Origin: Inia geoffrensis
Lineage: Eukaryota; Chordata; Mammalia; Artiodactyla; Iniidae
NCBI GenBank assembly: GCA_036417435.1
Contig: CM070907.1
Span: 57,830,001 to 57,894,000, forward strand
Reading direction: 5' to 3'
DNA length: 64,000 bases
Part shown: piece by piece, positions 45,080 to 55,420 of the stretch
How the letters are laid out: every line of letters starts with the position of its first letter
Numbering within the stretch: position 1 is the first letter of the stretch
Translations under genes and position numbers: made by a program
Notes under the pieces: model-generated
The model's database searches: none
What the model was told of the DNA's origin: nothing
Seen by the model: the letters and a program-made list of their open reading frames with translations, nothing else

Positions 45080-45780
45080 TGCCATGGTAAAGGCGAAACA
45101 TCAACTCTCAGAAAGATTATAGCAGAGGGTGTTCAGAGGCTTACTGTGAGTAAGAATCAAGAACTCCTTGCTCTGTCTAGTGAGGTTTGGGAAACTCAGC
45201 AGAGAGGTGAACTCCCAAACACAGCTAGAAGTCTGAGTAGTATTTCCTTAGAAGGTGAAAACAGGAAAAAGCAACCGAGATTAGAGGGGCAATTTAGGCA
45301 AATCATTTTGACTTGGTGACACCAGAATGAATAGATCCTGGTCCTATCTTCCCTCAAGGAGCTCCCAACAAATGTGAGAAGACAGTGCATACATAAGACA
45401 GTTCACTATGCAAAGCAAGACAATGTAGGCATTGGAAGGGGCGATGGTGGTTTCCACAAGGACTTTTCTGAGCAAGAAGATTTAGTTATTTCTACAGGGG
45501 TTCTAAATTTTTCCCCAACCCCAACATATTAGAATAATAGGACACTTTTCATCATAATGGTGACACAGAGGGTAAGAATTCATGAGGAAATTGGAGGCTG
45601 GGCATGTCAGTTTCCCCTTGATAACTCCTGGCCAGAAAGGCATTTTGGAACGGAATGCTTGAGGGACACTGAGTAAACACGGTTGGCTGAAAAGCTACTT
45701 AGTTTGTGGAATTATGAGGACCTATGCTGAGTGCATACAACATCCCCAAATTGTCTACCAATTGTATTCTAGTAGGCAAA
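45080..45780. other. Unassigned sequence
   Basis: No gene or repeat is recognised. A weak L2-complement phrase (tatcttccctcaaggagctc) occurs near 45345. Confidence 0.5.
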
Positions 45781-45829
45781 TGTTATAACACAAAATAATC
45801 TAAAACTAGAAATGTTAAAAAAAATCACT

Positions 45830-46270
45830 CATCTTCTACCAATTTAACTCCATACACTTTGTACTGATTATTAAGTCTTCGTCCATAAGCATACATCTTA
45901 TTTAATAGTAATAATACATGTATACTCTGTTCATTGATTTTTGTTGCTTAACATTACAGGTGCGCATTTTCCCATGTAAATACACAGTCCATAATTGAAA
46001 TCTTAATGACTGCATTATATTCCACTGAGTTGATGTACCATAGTTTATTTACCTAGTTGTCAAGACAGTTAAGCTGTGATGAGTAACATGATTTATATCT
46101 CCTTTTTATATTCCCTTAATTTTTTTCTTTATAATACATTAGCCAGAAATAGACTATTGAGTCAAGAATTATAAATCATTTTTTTGTCTCTCTAAAAGGC
46201 CAAATTTCCATGACTACTCAGCACATGAGTGCACATAGTTTTATCACAATGTCACTACTACTTGGTACTG
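45830..46270 (-). mobile_element. Ancient LINE-1-like relic (minus); target of the full-length L1
   Basis: ttgcttaacattacaggtgc, actgcattatattccactga, gttgatgtaccatagtttat and gccagaaatagactattgag resemble the complement of an old L1 3' region. The young full-length L1 inserted just right of it. Confidence 0.6.
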
Positions 46271-46300
46271 TTTTTTTAATTATTATTATTCCTTAATATT

Positions 46301-46318
46301 AAAGAATGTAGCATGTAG
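46301..46318. repeat. 5' target-site duplication of the full-length L1
   Basis: AAAGAATGTAGCATGTAG; the partner at 53511-53528 differs at 2 of 18 positions. The A-rich start fits L1 endonuclease preference. Confidence 0.9.
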
Positions 46319-46333
46319 TGGGAGGCTTCCGGG

Positions 46334-46343
46334 AAGATGGCGG
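46334..46343 (+). promoter_or_regulatory. YY1-type site at L1 5' end
   Basis: AAGATGGCGG starts 15 nt into the element. It matches the YY1 core (AAnATGGCGG). A YY1 site at about the same place in human L1 fixes transcription start near +1, so the same role is inferred here. Confidence 0.75.
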
Positions 46344-46589
46344 AAGAGTAAGACGCGGAGATCACCTTCCTCCCCACAGATACACCAGAAATACATCTAC
46401 ACGTGAAACAACTCCTACAGAACACCTACTGAAAGCTGGCAGAAGACCTCAGACCTCCCAAAAGGCAAGAAACTCCCCATGTACATGGGTAGGGCAAAAG
46501 AAAAAAAGAATAAACAGAGACAAAAGAATAGAGACGGGACCTGCACCAGTGGGAGGGAGCTGTGAAGGAGGAACGGTTTCCACACACTA

Positions 46590-47300
46590 GAAGCCCTTTC
46601 GCGGGCGGAGACAGCGGGTGGCGAGGGGGAAAGCTTCGGAGCCGCGGAGGAGAGCACAGCAACAGAGGTGCGGAGGGGAAAGCGGAGAGATTCACGCACA
46701 GAGGCTCAGGGCCGACCGGCACTCACCAGCCCGAAAGGCTTGTCTGCTCACCCGCCAGGGCGGGCGGGGCTGGGAGTTGAGGCTCGGGCTTCGGTCGGAG
46801 TGCGCGGGGAGAGGACTGGGGTTGGCGGCTTGAACATAGCCTGAAGGGGGTAGTGCACCACGGCTAGCCGGGAGGGAGTCCGGGGAAAAGTCTGGACCTG
46901 CCGAAGAGGCAAGAGACTTTTTCTTACCGCTTTGTTTCCTGGTGCGCGAGGAGAAGGGATTCAGAGCGCTGCTTAAAGGAGCTCCAGAGATGGGCGCGAG
47001 CCGCGGCTAAAAGCGCGGACCCCAGAAACGGGAATGAGACACTAAGGCTGCTGCTGCCGCCACCAAGAAGCCTGTATGCGAGCACAGGTCACGACCCACA
47101 CCTCCGCTCCCGGAAGCGCGTGCAGCCCGCCACTGGCAGGGTCCCGGGATCCAGAGTGAACGCAAACGGGAGAACGCACGGCGCGCCTCAGGATGGTGCA
47201 ACGTCACGCCGGCCTCTGCCGCCGCAGGCCCGCCCCTCACGCCGTGCCCCTCCCTCCCCCGGCCTGAGGGAGCCACAGCCCCTGAATCAGCGGCTCCCTT
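46590..47300. other. CpG-rich block inside the L1 5'UTR
   Basis: Dense CpGs (gccgcggagg, gcgcggggag, ctcccggaagcgcgtgcagc, acgccggcctctgccgccgc and more) are retained despite the surrounding A/T-rich DNA. In computational screens this would score as a CpG island although it is repeat-derived. Confidence 0.85.
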
Positions 47301-47738
47301 AACCCCGTCCTGTCTGAGCGAAGAACAGACGCCCTCCGGCGACCTACACGCAGAGGCAGGGCCAAATCCAAAGCTGAGCCCCTGGGAGCTGTGAGAACAA
47401 AGAAGGGAAAGGGAAATCTCTCCCAGCAGCCTCAGAAGCAGCGGATTAGAGCTCTACAATCAACTTGATGTACCCTGCATCTGTGGAATACCTGAATAGA
47501 AAACGAATCATCCCAAATTAAGGAGGTGGACTTGAGAGCAAGATTTATTATTTTGTTCCCTTTCCCTCTTTTTGTGTGTATGTGTATGCTTCTGTGTGAG
47601 ATTTTGTCTGTATAGCTTTGCTTCCACCATTTGTCCTAGGGTTCTATCTGTCCGTTTTTTAAATTTTTTTTCTTTCAATAATTATATTTTTATTTTAATA
47701 ACTTTATTATATGTTATCTTACTTTTATTTTACTTTAT

Positions 47739-47800
47739 CTCCTTTCTTTTTTTCCTTCCCTCCCTCCTTCCTTCCTCCCTCCCTCCTTTCTTTCCTTCTA
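47739..47800. repeat. C/T-rich tract (TCCC/TTCC)n
   Basis: A homopyrimidine run of about 60 bp lies inside the L1 5'UTR, a low-complexity stretch likely to vary in length. Confidence 0.85.
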
Positions 47801-48336
47801 CTTCTACTAATTCTTTCTTTCTACTTTTTCTCCCTTGTATTTTGAGCCGTGTGGATGAAAGGCTCTTGGGGCAGCAGCCAGGAGTCAGTGCTGTGCCTCT
47901 GAGGAGGGAGAGCCAACTTCAGGACACTGTCCCACAAGAGACCTCCCAGCTCCACATAATATCAAATGGTGAAAATCTCCCAGGGATCTCTATCTCAACA
48001 CCAACACCCAGCTTCACTCAACGACCAGCAAGCTACAGTGCTGGACATCCTATGCCAAACAACTAGCAAGACAGGAACACAACCCGCATTAGCAGAGAGG
48101 CTGCCTAAAATTATAATAAGTCCACAGACACCCCAAAACACCAGACGTGGACCTGCCCACCAGAAAGACAAGATCCAGCCTCATCCACCAGAACACAGGC
48201 ACTAGTCCCCTCCACCAGGAAGCCTACACAACCCACTGAACCAACCTTAGTCACTGGGGACAGACACCAAAAACAACGGGAACTACGAACCTGCAGCCTG
48301 CAAAAAGGAGACCCCAAACACAGTAAGATAAGCAAA

Positions 48337-49215
48337 ATGAGAAGAGAGAAAAACACACAGCAGATGAAGGAGCAAGATAAAAACCCACCAGACATAACAA
48401 ATGAAGAGGAAATAGGCACTCTACCTGAAAAAGAAGTCAGAATACTGATAGTAAAGATGATCCAAAATCTTGGAAATAGAATGGACAAAATGCAAGAAAC
48501 AGTTAACAAGGACCTAGAAGAACTAAAGATGAAACAAACAACGATGAACAACACAATAAATGAAATTAAAAATACTCTAGATGGGATCAATAGCAGAATA
48601 ACTGAGGCAGAAGAACGGATAAGTGACCTGGAAGATAAAAGAGTGGAAATAACTACTGCAGAGCAGAATAAAGAAAAAAAGAATGAAAATAACTGAGAAC
48701 AGTCTCAGAGACTTCTGGGACAACATCAAACGCACCAACATTCGAATTATAGGGGTTCCAGAAGAAGAAGAGAAAAAGAAAGGGACTGAGAAAATATTTG
48801 AAGAGATTATAGTTGAAAAGTTCCCTAATATGGGAAAGGAAATAGTTAACCAAGTCCAGGAAGCACAGAAAGTCCCATACAGGATAAATCCAAGGAGAAA
48901 TATGCCAAGACACGTATTAATCAAACTGTCAAAAATTAAATACAAAAAAAACATATTAAAAGCAGCAAGGGAAAAACAACAAATAACACACAAGGGAATC
49001 CCCATAAGGCTAACAGCAGATTTCTCAGCAGAAACTCTGCAAGCCAGAAGGGACTGGCAGGACATATTTAAAGTGATGAAGGAGAAAAACCTACAACCAA
49101 GATTACTCTACCCAGCAAGTATCTCTTTCAGATTTGATGGAGAAATTAAAACCTTTAGAGACAAGCAAAGCTGAGAGAGTTCAGCACCACCAAACCAGGT
49201 TTACAACAACTCTGA
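48337..49215 (+). pseudogene. L1 ORF1 (RNA-binding chaperone), two frameshifts
   Basis: ORF1p trimerises and coats L1 RNA. The start at 48337 opens 119 codons: a charged N-terminus, then a coiled coil (about residues 40-110, with heptad-like MIQNLGNRMDKMQETVNKDL). The frame shifts at the 7-A run 48674-48680, where one extra A is inferred. It continues from 48683 with the RRM-type region (NIRIIGVPEEEE) and the C-terminal domain (IRLTADFSAETLQARRDW). A second 1-nt loss near 49165-49170 (AAG reduced in the CAAAG context) creates a TGA at 49172-49174. The original frame would reach a stop at 49213-49215. About 290 codons in total, slightly shorter than human ORF1p (338). Confidence 0.9.
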
Positions 49216-49288
49216 AACGAACTTCTCTAGGCAAGAAACACAAGAGAAGGAAACGACCTACAATAACGAACACAAAACAATTAAGAAA
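49216..49288 (+). other. L1 inter-ORF spacer
   Basis: A short A-rich spacer with stops in all frames separates ORF1 from the ORF2 ATG. In mammalian L1, ORF2 is translated by an unusual reinitiation mechanism across this gap. Confidence 0.75.
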
Positions 49289-52200
49289 ATGGGAATAGGA
49301 ACATACATCTTGATAATTACCTTAAATGTAAATGGACTAAATGCTCCCACCAAAAGACACAGATTGGCTGAATGGATACAAAAACAAGACCCATATATTT
49401 GCTGTCTACAAGAGACCCACTTCAGACCTAGAGACATACAGACTGAAAGTGAGAGGATGGAAAAGGATATTTCATGCAAATGGAAACCAAAAGAAAGCTG
49501 GAGTAGCAATTCTCATATCAGACGAAATAGACTTTAAAATAAAGGCTATTACAAGAGACAAAGAAGGACACTACATAATGATCAAGAGATCGATCCAAGA
49601 AGAAGATATAACAATTGTAAATATTTATGCACCCAACACAGGAGCACCTCAATACATAAGGCAAATACTAACAGCCATAAAAGGGGAAATCGACAGTAAC
49701 ACATTCATAGTAGGGGACTTTAACACCCCACTTTCACCAACGGACAGATCATCCAAAATGAAAATAAATAAGGAAACACAAGCTTTAAATGATACATTAA
49801 ACAATATGGATTTAATTGATATTTATAGGACATTCCATCCAAAAACAACAGAATACACATTTTTCTCAAGTGCTCATGGAACATTCTCCAGGATGGATCA
49901 TATCTTGGGTCACAAATCAAGCTTTGGTAAATTTAAGAAAATTGAAATTGTATCACGTATTTTTTCTGACCACAACACTATGAGACTAGATATCAATTAC
50001 AGGAAAAGATCTGTAAAAAATACAAACACATGGAGGCTAAACAATACACTACTTAATAATGAAGTGATCACTGAAGAAATCGAAGAGGAAATTAAAAAAT
50101 ACCTAGAAACAAATGGCAATGGAGACACAACGACCCTAAACCTATGGGATGCAGCAAAAGCAGTTCTAAGAGGGAAGTTTATAGCAATACAAGCCCACCT
50201 TAGGAAGCAGGAAACATCTCGAATAAACAACCTAACCTTACACCTAAAGCAATTAGAGAAAGAAGAACAAAAAAACCCCAAAGTTAGCAGAAGGAAAGAA
50301 ATCATAAAAAAGAGATCAGAAATAAATGAAAAAGAAATGAAGGAAACAATAGCAAAGATCAATAAAACTAAAAGCTGGTTCTTTGAGAAGATAAACAAAA
50401 TTGATAAACCATTAGCCAGACTCAGTAAGAAAAAAAGGGAGAAGACTCGAATCAATAGAATTAGAAATGAAAAAAGGAGAAGTAACAACTGACACTGCAG
50501 AAATACAAAAGATCATGAGAGATTACTACAAGCAACTCTATGCAAATAAAATGGACAATCTGGAAGAAATGGACAAGTTCTTAGAAATGCACAACCTTCC
50601 AAGACTGAATCAGGAAGAAATAGAAAATATGAACAGACCAATCACAAGCAGTGAAATTGAAACTGTGATTAAAAATCTTCCAACAAACAAAAGCCCAGGA
50701 CCAGATGGCTTCACAGGCAAATTCTATCAAACATTTAGAGAAGAGCTAACACCTATCCTTCTCAAACTCTTCCAAAATATACCAGAGGGAGGAACACTCC
50801 CAAACTCATTCTACAAGTCCACCATCACCCTGATACCAAAACCAGACAAGGACATTACAAAGAAAGAAAACTACAGGCCAATATCACTGATGAACATAGA
50901 TGCAAAAATCCTCAACAAAATACTAGCAAACAGAATCCAACAGCACATTAAACGGATCATACACCATGATCAAGTGGGGTTTATTCCAGGAATGCAAACA
51001 TTCTTCAATATACGCAAATCAATCAATGTGATACACCATAATAACAAATTGAAAGAGAAAAACCATATGGTAATCTCAATAGAAGCAGAGAAAGCTTTCT
51101 ACAAAATTCAACAACCATTTATGATAAAAACCCTGCAGAAAGTAGGCATAGAGGGAACTTTCCTCAACATAATAAAGGCCATATATGACAAACCCACAGC
51201 CAACATCCTCCTCAATGGTGAAAAACTGAAAGCATTTCCACTAAGATCAGGAACAAGACAAGGTTGCCCACAATCACCACTCTTATTCAACACAGTTTTG
51301 GAAGTTTTAGCCACAGCAATCAGAGAAGAAAAGGAAATAAAAGGAATCCAAATCGGCAAAGAAGAAGTAAAGCTGTCACTGTTTGCAGATGACATGATAC
51401 TATACATAGAGAATCCTAAAGATGCTACCAGAAAACTATTAGAGCTACTCAATGAATTTGGTAAAGTAGCAGGATCCAAAATTAATGCACAGAAATCTCT
51501 GGCATTCCTATACACTAATGATGAAAAATCTGAAAGTGAAATCAAGAAAACATTCCCATTTACCATTGCAACAAAAAGAATAAAATATCTAGGAATAAAC
51601 CTAAGGACAAAAGACCTGTATGCAGAAAATTATAAGACACTGATGAAAGAAGTTAAAGATGATACAAATAGATGGAGAGATATACCATGTTCTTGGATTG
51701 GAAGAATCAACACTGTGAAAATGACTCTACTACCCAAAGCAATCTACAGATTCAATGCAATCCCTATCAAACTACCACTGGCATTTTTCACAGAACTAAA
51801 ACAAAAAATTTCACAATTTGTATGGAAACACAAAAGACCCTGAATAGCCAAAGCAATCTTGAGAATGAAAAACGGAGCTGGAGGAATCAGGCTCCCTGAC
51901 TTCAGACTATACTACAAAGCTACGGTAATCAAGACAGTATGGTACTGGCATAAAAACAGATAGATCAATGAAACAGGATAGAAAGCCCAGAGATAAACCC
52001 ACGCACACATGGTCACCTTATCTTTGATAAAGGAGGCAGGAATGTACAGTGGAGAAAGGACAGCCTCTTCAATAAGTGGTGCTGGGAAAACTGGACAGCT
52101 ACATGTAAAAGGATGAGATTAGATCACTCCCTAACACCATACACAAAAATAAACTCAAAATGGATTAAAGACCTAAATGTAAGGCCAGAAACTATCAAAC

Positions 52201-53074
52201 TCTTAGAGGAAAACATAGGCACAACACTCTATGACATAAATAACAGCAAGATCCTTTTTGACCCACCTCCTGGAGAAATGGAAATAAAAACAAAAATAAA
52301 CAACTGGGACCTAATGAAACTTAAAAGCTTTTGCACAGCAAAGGAAACCATAAACAAGACCAAAAGACAACCCTCAGAATGGGAGAAAATATTTGCAAAT
52401 GATGCAACTGACAAAGGATTAATCTCCAAAGTTTATAAGCAGCTCATGCAGCTCAATAACAAAAACCCAAACAACCCAATCCAAAAATGGGCAGAAGATC
52501 TAAATAGACATTTCTCCAAAGAAGATATACAGACTGCCAACAAACACGTGAAAGAATGCTCAACATCATTAATCATTAGAGAAATGCAAATCAAAACTAC
52601 AGTGAGGTATCATCTCACACCAGTCAGAATGGCCATCATCAAGAAATCTAGAAACAATAAATGCTGGAGAGGATGTGGAGAAAAGGGAACACTCTTGCAC
52701 TGCTGGTGGGAATGTGAATTGGTTCAGCCACTATGGAGCACAGTATGGAGGTTCCTTAAAAAAGTACAAATAGAACTACCATATGACCCAGCAATCCCAC
52801 TACTGGGCATATACCCTGAGAAAACCATAATTCAAAAAGAGTCATGTACCAAAATGTTCATTGCAGCTCTATTTACAATAGCCTGGATATGGAAACAACC
52901 TAAGTGTCCATCATCGGATGAATGGATAAAGAAGATGTGGCACGTATATACAATGGAATATTACTCAGCCATCAAAAGAAACGAAATTGAGCTATTTGTA
53001 ATGAGGTGGATAGACCTAGAATCTGTCATACAGAGTGAAGTAAGTCAGGAAGAGAAAGACAAATACCATATGCT

Positions 53075-53100
<26 letters not shown>
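49289..53100 (+). pseudogene. L1 ORF2 (endonuclease + reverse transcriptase), three frameshifts and one stop
   Basis: The ATG at 49289 begins MGIGTYILIITLNVNGLNAP. Endonuclease landmarks are all retained: NVNGLNA, CCLQETH (catalytic Glu), NIYAPNTGAP (Tyr), GDFNTPLS (Asp, Asn) and SDHNTM (His). RT follows: [32 protein letters not shown] and the catalytic LFADDM near 51385-51402. The tail includes [18 protein letters not shown] near 52657-52710. Lesions: about 2 nt lost near 49433-49437; one extra A in 50470-50475; CGA-to-TGA at 51841-51843; 4 nt lost near 51970 relative to the 1-3641 copy. The C-terminus runs into the (TA)n tract, giving a repetitive Tyr-Ile tail in the open frame (52113-53171). 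Confidence 0.94.

Positions 53101-53137
<37 letters not shown>
53079..53137. repeat. (TA)n microsatellite in L1 ORF2/3'UTR junction
   Basis: About 58 bp of almost uninterrupted TA, with one G near 53130. The copy at 1-3641 has only a short tatatat here (near 3249), so this is a local expansion. It encodes alternating Tyr-Ile in the ORF2 tail frame. Confidence 0.92.
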
Positions 53138-53139
53138 GG

Positions 53140-53510
53140 AATTTAAGAAAAAAAATGTCATGAAGACCTAGGGGTAAGACAGGAATAAAGACACTGACCT
53201 ACTAGAGAATGGACTTGAGGATATGGGGAGGGGGAAGGGTAAGCTGTGACAAAGCGAGAGAGAGGCATGGACATATATACACTACCAAATGTAAGGTAGA
53301 TAGCTAGTGGGAAGCAGCCGCATAGCAGAGGGAGATCGGCTTGGTGCTTTGTGACCTTCCGGAGGGGTGGGATAGGGAGGGTGGGAGGGAGGGAGACGCA
53401 AGAGGGAAGAGATATGGGAACATATGTATAACTGATTCACTTTGTTATAAAGCAGAAACTAACACACCGTTGTAAAGCAATTATACTCCAATAAAGATGT
53501 AAAAAAAAAA
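53140..53510 (+). other. L1 3'UTR with G-rich polypurine tract and poly-A tail
   Basis: G-rich blocks at about 53223-53236 and 53361-53395 (several GGGA/GGGTGGGA units), AATAAA at 53490-53495 and ten As at 53501-53510. This matches the 3300-3641 region base for base over most of its length. Confidence 0.85.
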
Positions 53511-53528
53511 AAAGAATGTAAAATGTAG
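53511..53528. repeat. 3' target-site duplication of the full-length L1
   Basis: AAAGAATGTAAAATGTAG, partner of 46301-46318, directly after the A-tail. Confidence 0.9.
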
Positions 53529-53533
53529 ACTTT

Positions 53534-53544
53534 CTAGGGTGTGA
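53534..53544. repeat. Left target-site duplication of the 53545 SINE
   Basis: CTAGGGTGTGA, identical to 53755-53765, begins 6 nt after the L1 3' duplication. Confidence 0.88.
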
Positions 53545-53754
53545 TTTTTTTTTTTTTTTTGCGGTACGCGGGCCTCTCACCGTTGCGGCCCCTCCCGTTG
53601 CGGAGCACAGGCTCCGGACGTGCAGGCTCAGAGGCCATCTGGCTCAGGGGGCCCAGCCACTCCGCAGCATGTGGGATCCTCCCAGACTGGGGCACGAACC
53701 CGCGTCCCCTGCATCGGCAGGTGGACCCTCAACCACTGCGCCACCAGGGAAGCC
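53545..53754 (-). mobile_element. CHR-type SINE (minus)
   Basis: A T run is followed by gcggtacgcgggcctctcac and the CHR body, ending in ccaccagggaagccc. The A box complement is at 53733-53743, with an intact B-box-like region. It is flanked by a perfect 11-bp duplication (53534-53544 and 53755-53765). CpGs are well kept, suggesting a relatively recent insertion. Confidence 0.96.
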
Positions 53755-53765
53755 CTAGGGTGTGA
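53755..53765. repeat. Right target-site duplication of the 53545 SINE
   Basis: Second copy of CTAGGGTGTGA. Confidence 0.88.
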
Positions 53766-53859
53766 GTTTTCAGGTCTTCAATTACAAGTGCTAGTGAGTT
53801 TTTTTATTCTGTGCTAGTGTAGAGACTATGAGAATATACTGGGTTACAGGCTTCTGTGT

Positions 53860-54030
53860 GCTTGGACAAGATGTTTACTTTATTTATACTTCTGCTTCTT
53901 ATCCACACAATGGGGATAATAATAGCATTTATCTGGTTGGATCATTGTGAGGATTAAATGACTTAATACACGTAAAGCACCTAGAAGGGTGCCTAGTACA
54001 TGATAATCGCTCATCTTATGTTACATATTA
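53860..54030 (+). mobile_element. MIR SINE 3' half (+)
   Basis: ttatccacacaatggggata, ggatcattgtgaggattaaa, tgacttaatacacgtaaagc and gtgcctagtacatgataatc: clear MIR order. Confidence 0.85.
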
Positions 54031-54034
54031 TCAT

Positions 54035-54840
54035 TGTTGCTGTTATCGGTAGGACAAGTAGTGGTTTTATACTGATAGAAGCAAAGGAGTAGAATTTCTA
54101 TTTCCTATTATAAGAACTGATAGTGCTGATTGTTTGGGCTATAAATATTTTCTCTATTTACATATATGCCTTTTGCATATGTACTCTTTCTATATTCACA
54201 TATTACTGTGTTAATTATTATTAAGACCACATAGCTAGCTACCTATTGATCGATAATTTCAAGGCGGTACTTTGTCTCTTTTTGTCTCCATTTCTTCAAG
54301 CAACAAATACAAGAATGGACATACCTTACAAGACTTTTGTGAGGACTTGGAATAATATACAAAATTAAACAGAAAATTTAATCCTCTTAGAGGCTAATGT
54401 AGGAATTACCTTAGAAACAAGGCCTCCTTTTTTCAGAAATTGCCATGATAAGCCCACTTGACGTGGGCTTCAAGGCTTTAATGAAAGAAAGGAAATCATT
54501 TTTCATGAGATACGGAAGAAAATTGTTCCTGAGAAGGAGAGAGAAGAGGAGAGTGATGGGGGAAGGAGGAACAAAAAAATGGCAAAGGCTTTGTGGTAAC
54601 ATCCTGTGTTGTTGCCCTGTGACATTCCACAATCTCCCTAAAGATCCTATACTCACAAAATATTATGGAGTAAGTTCATTTTAGGGGGAAGAACTGAGCT
54701 TGACATGGGACAGTAGAGAGCCCCTAGAACTTAGTTAAGGTGGCAGGTGAAGAGGGATGACACATGATTAATGAGATTTCTCCCATTAAGGCTGTAGTCA
54801 TCCCAAATCCTTAGGGAGATCTTAAGGTGCAGGGAGGCCT
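54035..54840. other. Unassigned sequence
   Basis: No repeat or gene is recognised. Two opposite-strand ORFs (54411-54656 and 54445-54684) mirror each other and have no domain. Confidence 0.5.
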
Positions 54841-54939
54841 CAGTTAGCATCAGGATTATATGAATATAAGTGCTTGGTGCATAAGAATTGCTCAGTAAAT
54901 TGTAGTATAATTTTTACCAACATAAACATTTTTATTACG

Positions 54940-55020
54940 TTTTACAGTTGAGTAATCATTTTCACACACACCATCTCATTTAATCTTCACAACAATTTCC
55001 TTTGGCATATTTGGGGAAAT
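54940..55020 (-). mobile_element. MIR SINE fragment (minus)
   Basis: cattttcacacacaccatct followed by catttaatcttcacaacaat is the MIR complement core. Confidence 0.6.
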
Positions 55021-55190
55021 ATTTTTCTCAATCTGCTGTTTACCTTTTCATTTTAGTAGTTCTAATATTTTTATTGTGCATACATTTTTAAATTAGACGC
55101 AACTGAATATGTCAGTCTTTTCTTTGTGATTTCTTTTCTTGCTTCAAATGTTAGAAAGCCATCTGTCCTCCAAGAAACTGTATGTACTCA
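55020..55190 (-). mobile_element. Possible old LINE-1 fragment (minus)
   Basis: tgctgtttaccttttcattt, gaatatgtcagtcttttctt and gtgatttcttttcttgcttc resemble the complement of the far 3'UTR of old L1s. The match is low. Confidence 0.4.
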
Positions 55191-55309
55191 ATTGTAACTT
55201 CCACTAATCATCTGATGATTTTTAAAATCTTTTTTGAAAACTCTGCACTGTGCATTCATGAAAGCAAATAAATGTGAAAGATCAAGAGATTAACACTTAG
55301 TGAACTGCT

Positions 55310-55420
55310 ACGAAATTTTACAAAAGCTAGGTGATTTACACGTCATAGATATGTGATCACCACAGAGACCTTGCAAAGTAGGTTTTATTGTACCCATTTT
55401 ACAGAAAATAATGCTGACAT
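55310..55420 (-). mobile_element. MIR SINE fragment (minus)
   Basis: ctaggtgatttacacgtcat, ccttgcaaagtaggttttat and tgtacccattttacagaaaa. Confidence 0.7.

Larger units (their letters stand above)
46319..48336 (+). promoter_or_regulatory. L1 5'UTR / internal pol II promoter region
   Basis: About 2.0 kb precede ORF1. The first ~1 kb is G+C-rich with many CpGs (especially 46590-47300), unlike anything else in the window, and the 3' part holds a C/T tract (about 47739-47800). Mammalian L1 5'UTRs act as internal promoters and are usually CpG-methylated. Small ORFs inside it (for example 47572-48066, C/F/S-rich) follow base composition and show no domain. Confidence 0.85.
46319..53510 (+). mobile_element. 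Full-length LINE-1 (cetacean/cetartiodactyl type), 7192 bp
   Basis: A complete L1 bounded by 18-bp target duplications. Order: 5'UTR (46319-48336) with YY1 site, CpG-rich block and pyrimidine tract; ORF1 (48337 to about 49215); inter-ORF spacer; ORF2 (49289 to about 53100); (TA)n; G-rich 3'UTR; AATAAA at 53490-53495; A-tail 53501-53510. The 5' end is tgggaggcttccgggaagat. ORF1 has two apparent 1-nt indels and ORF2 three indels plus one stop, so it is not autonomous now, but the number of lesions is small for a 7-kb element. The two mismatches between target duplications give a rough indication of age. Confidence 0.96.

Noticed and set aside
47572..48066. 164-codon ORF in the L1 5'UTR
   Set aside because: Its Cys/Phe/Ser/Leu-rich translation simply reads through T/C-rich 5'UTR sequence; L1 has no known protein here.
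48111..48590. 159-codon antisense ORF opposite ORF1
   Set aside because: It is the complement of the ORF1 N-terminal half and its leader; A-rich sense coding sequence routinely leaves the antisense open (Phe/Ser/Leu-rich).
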